This document shows positions 6,300 to 14,201 of a stretch of 64,000 bases of DNA, in pieces; position 1 is the first letter of the stretch, and each line of letters begins with the position of its first letter. Position numbers and translations under genes: made by a program. The DNA comes from Streptomyces spiralis (GTDB lineage: Bacteria > Actinomycetota > Actinomycetes > Streptomycetales > Streptomycetaceae), in contig NZ_BNBC01000051.1 in NCBI RefSeq assembly GCF_014654675.1, positions 1-64,000 of the forward strand, in the 5' to 3' direction. The notes beneath the pieces were generated by a model. It saw nothing but the letters and a program-made list of their open reading frames with translations, ran no database searches and had not been told where the DNA came from.

Positions 6300-8399
6300 A
6301 TGACGCCACAGCGCAACACCGGAGCGGGCGCGGAAGCGGAACTTCCGGAATACGCCGGGCACTACCGCCTGGAGTCGTGTCTCGGCTCGGGCGGCATGGG
6401 CGTGGTGCACCTGGCCCGCAGCACCTCGGGACTGAAGCTCGCGGTGAAGGTCGTGCACGCCGAGTTCGCCAAGGACCCCGAGTTCAGGGGGCGTTTCCGG
6501 CAGGAGGTGGCGGCGGCCCGGCGGGTCAGCGGAGCCTTCACCGCGCCGGTCGTGGACGCCGATCCGGAGGCCGAACGACCGTGGATGGCCACCCTGTTCA
6601 TCCCTGGCCCCACGCTGTCCGAGCAGGTGAAGCAGCACGGTCCGATGGCACCGGCCCAGCTGCGGCGGCTGATGGCCGGACTCGCCGAGGCGCTGCGCGA
6701 CATCCACCGGGTGGGCGTGGTCCACCGGGATCTCAAGCCGAGCAACGTGCTGCTCGCCGACGACGGGCCCAAGGTCATCGACTTCGGCATCTCGCGACCG
6801 AAAGACAGCGAACTGCGCACGGAGACCGGCAAGTTGATCGGCACGCCACCGTTCATGGCACCCGAGCAGTTCCGGCGGCCCCGGGAGGTCGGTCCGGCGG
6901 CGGACATCTTCGCGCTGGGCTCGGTGCTGGTGCACGCGGCGACCGGACGGGGGCCGTTCGACTCCGACAGTCCGTACGTCGTCGCTTACCAGGTCGTGCA
7001 CGACGAGCCGGACCTTACCGGTGTGCCGGAGGACCTGGCGCCACTGGTGCTGCGCTGCCTCGCCAAGGAGCCCGAGGACCGGCCCACCCCGGACGAGTTG
7101 ATGCGGGAACTGCGGGCGGTGGCGGCCTCCTACGACACCCAGGCGTTCGTGCCGGATCAGCGGGCGAGCGGGCCGTTGCGGCCGGAGCCCGAGCCCGTCG
7201 TCGGGCGAGCGGCGCAGAGGGGGCTCCTGCGGCGCTTGCGCACACGGACCGTCCTGGTGTCCGCGGCACTCGGTCTGCTCGTGGCGGGTGCCTTCGGCTC
7301 GGTCCAGCTGCTCGGCGACGACAGCCCCACGGCCTCCGGCACCGCGCCTCGAACCACGCCCGCCGGGTTCGAGGCGTGGCAGGAGAAACCGGTGTCCGCG
7401 CAGCCGGGGGTACCACAGTGCTCGTTCGGCACCGGCAGGTTGTTCTGCGCGCGCTCCGGCGTGGTCTTCGCCCTCGATCCGGCCGACGGCGCGGTGCTGT
7501 GGCGGCGCCCCATCACCGGGGCCGGCAGGCTGACGCCCGTGCTCTCGGGTGGCCTGGTGCACGTGGCCACGTCGGGCGGCCGGCGTCTGGCTGCGCTCGA
7601 TCCCTCGTCGGGGAGGACACGCGGGGAGCGGGACATGCCCGCCCAGGGCGGGCGGGTCTTCGCGGGCGGCATGCTCCTGCTCGCCCGTGCCGACAGGACG
7701 GTCACCGGCGTGGAGAGCGCCTCGGGCTCGACCCGGTGGAGCCGGCGGATCGCGGGCTACAGCCTGCCGTCCCTCGCCTCGTTCCCCGGGAACCCGTCGG
7801 CGTATGCGACGAGCACCTCCGACGACGGGACCCGCACGCAGATCACCGCCGTGGACCCCGGGACCGGCGCCGTGCGCTGGGAGGCCCGGCTGCGGGGGTA
7901 CCTGACGCCGGTCGGCGCCCAGGGCGGGTCCGTCTTCCTGCTCGACCTCGACAGGGTCACCGGAGACGCGAAGGCGGTCGTCCGGTACACGACCGCGTCC
8001 CGCAAGACGCGTCGGGTGGCGCTGCCCGTACGTCTCCAGGGTGCGCAGGCCGGCGTACGGGGCGGCGTCGTGAACCTCATGGCCTCCGGTGGGGCGTTGG
8101 AGGCAGTGGACACGGACGCCGGAAAGCAGCTGTGGCACCTGGAGTCGGCGGTGAGCCGCGGCTCGGCACCGGTCTCGGACGGCCGGCATGTCTACGTCGT
8201 CGCCGCCGACGGGCGGCTGCTCGCCGTGGACGCGCGTACGGGCCGACTCGTCGGGCAGACACCGCCACGGCTCGGCACCCACGCGGACAAGGTCGTGGGC
8301 GACTTGGCACCACCCGTCCTCGCCGCCGGTCACGTCTACGCCGGCGCACCCGACGGCACCGTCTTCGCCGTGGACGGGCGGGATCCGGCGAGCTGGTGA
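6300..8399 (+). CDS. Membrane Ser/Thr protein kinase with PQQ-like repeat sensor domain
   Basis: A 699-residue Hanks-type kinase. The kinase domain (about 20-275) has the glycine loop GSGGMG (29-34), catalytic Lys50, HRDLKP with Asp144, the DFG Asp161 and the GTPPFMAPE activation segment. A linker leads to one membrane span (about 318-338), followed by an extracellular region of PQQ-like beta-propeller repeats (VFALDPADGAVLWRR, LAALDPSSG, LEAVDTDAGKQLWHL, LLAVDARTG). It probably senses an outside ligand and phosphorylates cytoplasmic targets. The ATG at 6300 follows GGGGGTGG; a -10-like TAGGCT is at 6253-6258. No partner phosphatase is adjacent. Confidence 0.92.
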   Translation: MTPQRNTGAGAEAELPEYAGHYRLESCLGSGGMGVVHLARSTSGLKLAVKVVHAEFAKDPEFRGRFRQEVAAARRVSGAFTAPVVDADPEAERPWMATLFIPGPTLSEQVKQHGPMAPAQLRRLMAGLAEALRDIHRVGVVHRDLKPSNVLLADDGPKVIDFGISRPKDSELRTETGKLIGTPPFMAPEQFRRPREVGPAADIFALGSVLVHAATGRGPFDSDSPYVVAYQVVHDEPDLTGVPEDLAPLVLRCLAKEPEDRPTPDELMRELRAVAASYDTQAFVPDQRASGPLRPEPEPVVGRAAQRGLLRRLRTRTVLVSAALGLLVAGAFGSVQLLGDDSPTASGTAPRTTPAGFEAWQEKPVSAQPGVPQCSFGTGRLFCARSGVVFALDPADGAVLWRRPITGAGRLTPVLSGGLVHVATSGGRRLAALDPSSGRTRGERDMPAQGGRVFAGGMLLLARADRTVTGVESASGSTRWSRRIAGYSLPSLASFPGNPSAYATSTSDDGTRTQITAVDPGTGAVRWEARLRGYLTPVGAQGGSVFLLDLDRVTGDAKAVVRYTTASRKTRRVALPVRLQGAQAGVRGGVVNLMASGGALEAVDTDAGKQLWHLESAVSRGSAPVSDGRHVYVVAADGRLLAVDARTGRLVGQTPPRLGTHADKVVGDLAPPVLAAGHVYAGAPDGTVFAVDGRDPASW

Positions 8400-8404
8400 G
8401 ACGC

Positions 8405-8440
8405 GACAAGGGCCGCCCCCGTGAGGGAGCGGCCCTTGTC
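8405..8440. terminator. Bidirectional terminator between kinase gene and ilvD
   Basis: A perfect 12-bp stem, GACAAGGGCCGC (8405-8416) with GCGGCCCTTGTC (8429-8440), sits in the 57-bp gap between two convergent genes. Confidence 0.85.
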
Positions 8441-8456
8441 GTCGGGTCGGCGGTGG

Positions 8457-10310
8457 TCAGCCCAGCTTCGTCACGTCCCGGACCGCGCCCTTGTCCGCGC
8501 TGGTCGCCATCGCGGCGTAGGCGCGCAGGGCGGCGGAGATCTTGCGGTCGCGGTTCCGGGGGGCGTAGGTGCCGTTCAGGGCCTGCTCGCGGCGGGAGAG
8601 TTCCTGCTCGTCCACCAGGAGTTCGATGGTGCGGTTCGGGATGTCGATGCGGATGCGGTCGCCGTCCTCGACGAGGGCGATCGTGCCGCCGGAGGCCGCC
8701 TCCGGGGAGGCGTGGCCGATGGACAGGCCCGAGGTGCCGCCGGAGAAGCGGCCGTCGGTGATCAGGGCGCAGGACTTCCCCAGGCCGCGGCCCTTCAGGT
8801 ACGAGGTCGGGTAGAGCATCTCCTGCATGCCGGGGCCGCCCTTGGGGCCCTCGTAGCGGATGACGACGACGTCGCCCTCCTTGACCTGCTGGGTGAGGAT
8901 CTTCTGGACGGCCTCCTCCTGCGACTCGCAGACGACCGCCGGGCCCTCGAAGGTCCAGATCGACTCGTCGACGCCGGCCGTCTTCACCACGCAGCCGTCG
9001 ACGGCCAGGTTGCCCTTGAGGACGGCCAGGCCACCGTCCTTCGAGTACGCGTGCTCGACGCTGCGGATGCAGCCGCTCTCGGCGTCCTCGTCCAGGGCCT
9101 CCCAGCGCTTCGACTGGGAGAAGGCCTCGGCGGACCTCTCGCACCCGGGCGCCGCGTGCCACAGTTCCACCGCCTCGGGGGACGGGGAGCCGCCGCGGAC
9201 GTCCCAGGTCTTCAGCCAGTCCGCCAGGGACGGGCTGTGCACCGCGTGCACGTCCTCGTTCAGCAGGCCCGCGCGGTGCAGTTCGCCGAGCAGGGCGGGG
9301 ATGCCGCCGGCGCGGTGCACGTCCTCCATGTAGTACGTACGGTTCTTGGCGACGTTGGGCGCCACCTTCGCCAGGCACGGGACCCGGCGGGAGACCTCGT
9401 CGATCTGCTCCAGGCCGAAGGGGACGCCCGCTTCCTGGGCCGCCGCCAGCAGGTGCAGGATCGTGTTCGTGGAGCCGCCCATCGCGATGTCCAGGGCCAT
9501 CGCGTTCTCGAAGGCCTGGAAGGTGGCGATGGAACGCGGCAGGACCGTGTCGTCGTCCTGCTCGTAGTAGCGGCGGGTGAGGTCCATGACGGTGCGGGCC
9601 GCGTCGACGTAGAGCTGCCGGCGGGCGGTGTGGGTGGCGAGGACCGAGCCGTTGCCCGGCAGGGAGAGGCCGATCGCCTCGGTCAGGCAGTTCATCGAGT
9701 TGGCGGTGAACATGCCGGAACAGCTGCCGCAGGTCGGACAGGCGTTCTCCTCGATACGGAGGATGTCTTCATCGGAGATCTTGTCGTTGACGGCTTCGGA
9801 CATCGCGTCGACCAGGTCGAGGGTGCGGACGGTGCCGTCGACCAGGGTGGCGCGGCCGGCCTCCATGGGGCCGCCGGAGACGAAGACCGTCGGGATGTTC
9901 AGGCGCAGGGCCGCCATCAGCATGCCCGGGGTGATCTTGTCGCAGTTGGAGATGCAGACCAGGGCGTCGGCGCAGTGGGCCTCGACCATGTACTCGACGC
10001 TGTCGGCGATCAGGTCGCGGGAGGGCAGCGAGTACAGCATGCCGCCGTGGCCCATCGCGATGCCGTCGTCGACCGCGATGGTGTTGAACTCGCGCGGGAT
10101 GCCGCCGGCCTCCTTCACCGCCTCGCTGACGATCCGGCCGACCGGCGCCAGGTGGGTGTGGCCGGGCACGAACTCGGTGAAGCTGTTGGCGATGGCGATG
10201 ATCGGCTTCCGGCCGATGTCCGCACCGGGTACACCGGAGGCGCGCATAAGGGCGCGAGCGCCCGCCATGTTGCGGCCGTGGGTGACTGTGCGGGACCTCA
10301 GCTCGGGCAT
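8457..10310 (-). CDS. ilvD: Dihydroxy-acid dehydratase
   Basis: Converts 2,3-dihydroxy-isovalerate and its C6 homologue to the 2-keto acids in valine, leucine and isoleucine synthesis. The 617-residue protein matches the long IlvD class: iron-sulfur ligands in SNCDKITPGM and ACPTCGSCSGMFTANSMN, and the C-terminal GRFSGGTSGLSIGHASPEA segment. The start MPELRSRTVTHGRN is typical of the family. It stands alone on the minus strand. The leader contains a hairpin at 10347-10366 and a repeated AGAGTTCTG. Control by attenuation is not evident, since no branched-chain-rich leader peptide was found. Confidence 0.96.
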   Translation of the reverse strand: MPELRSRTVTHGRNMAGARALMRASGVPGADIGRKPIIAIANSFTEFVPGHTHLAPVGRIVSEAVKEAGGIPREFNTIAVDDGIAMGHGGMLYSLPSRDLIADSVEYMVEAHCADALVCISNCDKITPGMLMAALRLNIPTVFVSGGPMEAGRATLVDGTVRTLDLVDAMSEAVNDKISDEDILRIEENACPTCGSCSGMFTANSMNCLTEAIGLSLPGNGSVLATHTARRQLYVDAARTVMDLTRRYYEQDDDTVLPRSIATFQAFENAMALDIAMGGSTNTILHLLAAAQEAGVPFGLEQIDEVSRRVPCLAKVAPNVAKNRTYYMEDVHRAGGIPALLGELHRAGLLNEDVHAVHSPSLADWLKTWDVRGGSPSPEAVELWHAAPGCERSAEAFSQSKRWEALDEDAESGCIRSVEHAYSKDGGLAVLKGNLAVDGCVVKTAGVDESIWTFEGPAVVCESQEEAVQKILTQQVKEGDVVVIRYEGPKGGPGMQEMLYPTSYLKGRGLGKSCALITDGRFSGGTSGLSIGHASPEAASGGTIALVEDGDRIRIDIPNRTIELLVDEQELSRREQALNGTYAPRNRDRKISAALRAYAAMATSADKGAVRDVTKLG

Positions 10311-10328
10311 CGTCGCTCGCTCCTTCGG

Positions 10329-10400
10329 AGAGTTCTGCCTCGGGGTCCTGCCGGGAGACCGGCAGGCCGTGGCGTGGCATGGCATCGTGGCAGAGTTCTG
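10329..10400 (-). promoter_or_regulatory. ilvD leader: hairpin flanked by direct repeats
   Basis: CCTGCCGG-GAGA-CCGGCAGG (10347-10366) is a perfect 8-bp hairpin. The 9-mer AGAGTTCTG occurs on both sides, at 10329-10337 and 10392-10400. The arrangement suggests a regulatory leader, but no known riboswitch was recognised. Confidence 0.4.
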
Positions 10401-10528
10401 ACGAAGTCGAGCGTACGCCGGTCATCCACGAGGCGGGACGCGCTGTCCGGAATGCGGGACGCGTGTCTCGGGTGGGCCGGGTGGACGTGCCTCGGAGGGG
10501 CCGGACGGACGTGTGCCGGGCCGCCGGG

Positions 10529-11185
10529 TCACGGGCCTGCGAGGTGCCTCTGCACGGCCGGTGCCACACGGGCGATGATCTGCTCCACGTCCGCCGACGC
10601 CAGCGGCTCCAGCCTGATCACGTACCGCAGCATCGCGCACCCCACCAGCTGCGCGGCCGCCAGTTCGGCGGTCAGCTCCGCGTCCGGCTGCTCGAGCCGG
10701 CCGGCGAGGCGGCGCAGCAGCTGGGAGGCGACCAGGCGGCGGAAGACCGCGGCCGCGGTGTCGTTGTTCACAGCGGAACGGACGATCGCCAGCAGGGGCG
10801 TGCGGGTGGTGGGGTTCTCCCAGATGCCGAAGAAGAAGCGGGTCAGGCGTTCGCCGACCCCCTCCAGCGGGGCGTCGGCGATCATGTGCGACGCGCTCAG
10901 GGCGGGCGCGAAGGCCACCTCGATCGCCGCTTCGAACACCTGCTCCTTGGTGCCGAAGTAGTGGTGGACGAGGGCCGAGTCGACTCCGGCCGCCTTCGCG
11001 ATGCCGCGCACGGACGTCTTCTCGTAGCCGCGCTCGGAGAACTCCTCGCGGGCCGCGGTCAGGATGCGGTCGCGGGTGTCCCCCGCCTCCTCCCGCCTGG
11101 GGCGCCCACGGCCCCGGCCGCTCCGGCCGGTCGTGCCGGATCCGGGGCCGGCGGTGCCGGAATTCCGGCCGGTCGTGTCGGTCAT
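10529..11185 (-). CDS. TetR-family transcriptional regulator
   Basis: The 218-residue protein has about 30 disordered Gly/Arg-rich residues, then the TetR helix-turn-helix (TRDRILTAAREEFSERGYEK through ALVHHYFGTKEQVFEAA), and a C-terminal ligand domain of the TetR_C_17 type. The gene begins inside the stop of the sugar isomerase-like gene (ATGA overlap), so the two are co-translated. A divergent or downstream target is not obvious; it may control its own operon. The ligand is unknown. Confidence 0.9.
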   Translation of the reverse strand: MTDTTGRNSGTAGPGSGTTGRSGRGRGRPRREEAGDTRDRILTAAREEFSERGYEKTSVRGIAKAAGVDSALVHHYFGTKEQVFEAAIEVAFAPALSASHMIADAPLEGVGERLTRFFFGIWENPTTRTPLLAIVRSAVNNDTAAAVFRRLVASQLLRRLAGRLEQPDAELTAELAAAQLVGCAMLRYVIRLEPLASADVEQIIARVAPAVQRHLAGP

Positions 11186-12006
11186 CGCCTGGGCACCCGC
11201 ATCGCCGAGGCCAGGTGCAGCCGGGTGAAGGCCAGGGCCTCGGCGAGGTCGGACTCGCGCTCCGCGCTGGACATGGCCCGGCGGGTGTTGACCTCGATGA
11301 CGACATGACCGTCGAAACCGGAGGTGGCGAGACGTTCCAGCAGCTCGGCGCAGGGCTGGCTGCCGCGGCCGGGCACGAGGTGCTCGTCCTTCGCCGAGCC
11401 CTTGCCGTCGGCGAGGTGGACGTGGCCGAGGCGGTCGCCCATGCGCTCGACCATCCCCAGCGCGTCGGTGCGGGCCGTGGCCGCGTGACTGAGGTCGATC
11501 GTGAAGTGGCGGTAGTCGTCCTTCGTGACGTCCCAGTCGGGGGCGTAGGCGAGCATCTCGCGGTCGCGGTAGCGCCACGGGTACATGTTCTCCACCGCGA
11601 ACCGCACATCCGTCTCGTTCGCCATCCGCCAGATCCCGTTCACGAAGTCACGGGCGTACTGGCGCTGCCAGCGGAACGGCGGGTGCACGACGACGGTGCT
11701 CGCGCCGAGCTTCTCCGCGGCCGCCCGGGCGCGCTGGAGCTTGACCCAGGGGTCGGTGGACCACACCCGCTGGGTGATCAGCAGACAGGGGGCGTGCACG
11801 GCGAGGATCGGTATCCCGTGGTAGTCACTGAGCCTGCGCAGCGCGTCGATGTCCTGGCTGACCGGGTCGGTCCACACCATCACCTCGACGCCGTCGTAGC
11901 CGAGGCGCGCGGCGATCTCGAAGGCCGTCGCCGTCGACTCCGGATACACGGAGGCCGTCGACAGGGCGACCTTCGCATCCGGGATGCGCACGACGGGTTC
12001 CACCAC
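11182..12006 (-). CDS. Sugar phosphate isomerase/epimerase-like TIM-barrel protein
   Basis: A 274-residue AP_endonuc_2 (xylose isomerase-like) TIM barrel. Likely metal-binding residues lie in ILAVHAP, TVVVHPP, FAVENMYPW, FTIDLSHAA, LGHVHLADG and VVIEVNTRR, the usual His/Glu/Asp pattern. Related enzymes epimerise or isomerise sugars such as inositol derivatives; the substrate here is not known. Two consecutive GTG codons (12006, 12003) could start the protein and neither has a good Shine-Dalgarno. It overlaps the downstream TetR gene by four bases. Confidence 0.82.
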   Translation of the reverse strand: MVEPVVRIPDAKVALSTASVYPESTATAFEIAARLGYDGVEVMVWTDPVSQDIDALRRLSDYHGIPILAVHAPCLLITQRVWSTDPWVKLQRARAAAEKLGASTVVVHPPFRWQRQYARDFVNGIWRMANETDVRFAVENMYPWRYRDREMLAYAPDWDVTKDDYRHFTIDLSHAATARTDALGMVERMGDRLGHVHLADGKGSAKDEHLVPGRGSQPCAELLERLATSGFDGHVVIEVNTRRAMSSAERESDLAEALAFTRLHLASAMRVPRR

Positions 12007-12129
12007 GAGGGACAGGTTACGGGGTGCGGTTGGGTGACGCGGGGTGCCTGCTGGCCGGTGAGGTGTATGTCTCTATGCCGGGCTGCCGGGCCGCAGCCTG
12101 CGCCCCGCTCTCCACGCCACCGCCGGTCC

Positions 12130-13062
12130 CTATGCCGACCCCATGTGATCCAGGCGCCGGAGGATGACTCCCTCCCGCAGCGCCCAGGGGCAGATCTCCA
12201 GCCGTTCCACGCCGAAGAGGTCCATCGCGCCCTCGGCGACCAGGGCGCCGGCCAGCAGCTGGCCCGCGCGGCCGTCGGAGACTCCGGGCAGCTCGGCGCG
12301 CTCGTCGGTCGTCATGGCGGCCAGGCGCGGCACCCACGCCTCCAGGGACTCCCGCTTCAGCTCGCGCTGGACGTAGAGGCCCTCGGCGGAGCGGGCCGCC
12401 CCGGCGATGCGGGCGAGCTGGCGGAACGTCTTGGAGGTGGCGACCACGTGGTCCGGGGCGCCGAAGCGGCTGAACTCGCCGACCGTCCGCGCGATCTCCG
12501 CGCGCACATGGCGGCGCAGTGCCCTGACGTCCTCGGGGTCGGGCGGGTCGCCGTGCAGCCAGCCGGCGGTGAGGCGGCCCGCGCCGAGCGGCAGCGACAC
12601 GGCCGCGTCGGGTTCCTCGTCGATGCCGTACGCGATCTCCAGCGAGCCGCCGCCGATGTCCAGGACCAGCAGCTTCCCGGCGGACCAGCCGAACCAGCGG
12701 CGGGCGGCGAGGAAGGTCAGGCGCGCCTCCTCCTCGCCGCTGAGCACCTGGAGCTCGACGCCGGTCTCGGCCCGCACGCGGGCGAGGACGTCGTCGGCGT
12801 TCCCGGCCTCCCGCACGGCGGAGGTCGCGAACGGCAGCAGGTCCTCCACGCCCTTGTCCTCGGCGGCCTGGAGCGCGTCCTGGACCACGGCGATCAGTCT
12901 GTCGACGCCTTCGGGGCCGATCGCGCCCTCCCCGTCGAGGAGCTGGGCGAGCCGCAGCTCGACCTTGTGCGAGTGCGCGGGCAGCGGGCGTGCGCCGGGG
13001 TGGGCGTCGACCACCAGCAGATGCACCGTGTTCGAACCCACGTCGAGGACACCGAGTCTCAT
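12130..13062 (-). CDS. Ppx/GppA-family exopolyphosphatase
   Basis: Hydrolyses polyphosphate or pppGpp; the family belongs to the ASKHA ATPase fold. The 310-residue protein has the phosphate-1 motif DVGSNTVHLLVVD at the N-terminus, the FATSAVREAGNADDVL segment, and the phosphate-2 motif VLDIGGGSLEIAYG near residue 135. It is the short actinobacterial form without C-terminal HD-like domains. The ATG at 13062 directly starts the conserved MRLGVLDVGSN. Which substrate is preferred cannot be told from sequence. It stands alone, divergent from the Cys-rich gene. Confidence 0.9.
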   Translation of the reverse strand: MRLGVLDVGSNTVHLLVVDAHPGARPLPAHSHKVELRLAQLLDGEGAIGPEGVDRLIAVVQDALQAAEDKGVEDLLPFATSAVREAGNADDVLARVRAETGVELQVLSGEEEARLTFLAARRWFGWSAGKLLVLDIGGGSLEIAYGIDEEPDAAVSLPLGAGRLTAGWLHGDPPDPEDVRALRRHVRAEIARTVGEFSRFGAPDHVVATSKTFRQLARIAGAARSAEGLYVQRELKRESLEAWVPRLAAMTTDERAELPGVSDGRAGQLLAGALVAEGAMDLFGVERLEICPWALREGVILRRLDHMGSA

Positions 13063-13205
13063 GTACGGAACGCTACTGCCACCTGCGCCGCGCTCCACCC
13101 CGGATGCCCGGTCCGGTTCCGCCGCGGGCACCCGGTCCGGCTCCGTCCCAGGTGTCCGGTCCGCGGCGGTCCCGGTGCGGGTGCCGGGCGACTTACTCTG
13201 GACGC

Positions 13206-14060
13206 GTGCCAAAGACGAAAAAGGCGAAGACCGATAAATCGGCGGCCTCCGCGGGCTCGGGGAAGGCGGCGAAAGCCGTGCTGCCGGAGCCGAAGCGGAA
13301 GAAGCACTCGGAGCCCGACGAGAAGGGGCTGGACTTCGCGCGGGCGTGGGTGGAGTTCCCGGACCCTGCGGACGACGAGCAGGTCTTCCGCTGTGATCTG
13401 ACATGGCTGACCTCTCGCTGGAACTGCATCTTCGGCAGCGGCTGCCAGGGCATCCAGGAGGGCCGCGCGGACGACGGCTGCTGCACGCTGGGCGCCCACT
13501 TCTCCGACGAGGACGACGAGCAGCGCGTCGCCGGGCATGTGGCCAGGCTCACACCCGACATCTGGCAGAACCACGCCGAGGGCACGAAGAACGGCTGGGT
13601 GACCGAGGACGAGGAGGGCTCCCGGCAGACCCGCCCCTTCCAGGGGTCGTGCATCTTCCAGAACCGGCCCGGTTTCCCCGGCGGCATGGGCTGCTCGCTG
13701 CACATCCTGGCGCTCCGGGAGGGCCGCGAGCCGCTGGAGACCAAGCCGGACGTGTGCTGGCAGCTGCCGATCCGGCGGACCTTCGAGTGGATCGACCGTC
13801 CCGACGACACGCGGGTGCTCCAGGTGTCTATCGGTGAGTACGACCGCCGGGGCTGGGGTCCGGGCGGCCACGACCTGCACTGGTGGTGCACCTCGGCGAC
13901 GTCGGCGCACGGCGCGGGCGAGCCCGTGTACGTCTCCTACCGGGCGGAGCTGACCGAGCTGATGGGCAAGGCCGGTTACGACCGCCTGGTCGAGCTGTGC
14001 GAGGAACGGCTGGCCTCGCGGCGGCCGCTGTCGGCACCGCATCCGGCGGATCCCGCGTGA
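13206..14060 (+). CDS. Cysteine-rich conserved protein, possible metal cluster
   Basis: This 284-residue protein is not assigned to a family with certainty. After a Lys-rich disordered start (residues 1-40) it has clustered cysteines: CDL, then WNCIFGSGCQG, then DDGCCTLGAHF, then SCIFQN and MGCSLH, and later VCWQL and WWCTS. Such spacing recalls YkgJ/DUF3109-type cysteine-cluster proteins that bind zinc or iron-sulfur. There is no signal peptide, so it is probably cytoplasmic. The GTG at 13206 follows a -10-like TACTCT (13194-13199) by six bases, suggesting a leaderless mRNA. Confidence 0.7.
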   Translation: MPKTKKAKTDKSAASAGSGKAAKAVLPEPKRKKHSEPDEKGLDFARAWVEFPDPADDEQVFRCDLTWLTSRWNCIFGSGCQGIQEGRADDGCCTLGAHFSDEDDEQRVAGHVARLTPDIWQNHAEGTKNGWVTEDEEGSRQTRPFQGSCIFQNRPGFPGGMGCSLHILALREGREPLETKPDVCWQLPIRRTFEWIDRPDDTRVLQVSIGEYDRRGWGPGGHDLHWWCTSATSAHGAGEPVYVSYRAELTELMGKAGYDRLVELCEERLASRRPLSAPHPADPA

Positions 14061-14201
14061 TTCCGTCCGGTCCGGTCCCGCCTGGTTCCGTCCGGTCCCG
14101 CCTGATCCCGCCTGATCCCGTCTGACCCCGCGGACCGTACCCCCGGCTTCCGGCCAAGGGCTGTCCGGCGGGCTCCGCCGAGGCCTGTCCGACCGGATCG
14201 G
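14061..14201. repeat. Short degenerate repeats in a convergent gap
   Basis: The gap carries repeated blocks around TTCCGTCCGGTCCCGCCTG followed by several CCCGCCTGAT-like 10-mers, then two copies of AGGCCTGTCCG. They may arise by slippage. No gene or clear terminator is seen. Confidence 0.4.

Noticed and set aside
8421..10961. An 846-codon open frame opposite ilvD
   Set aside because: Low-complexity antisense translation, with ilvD fully supported on the other strand.
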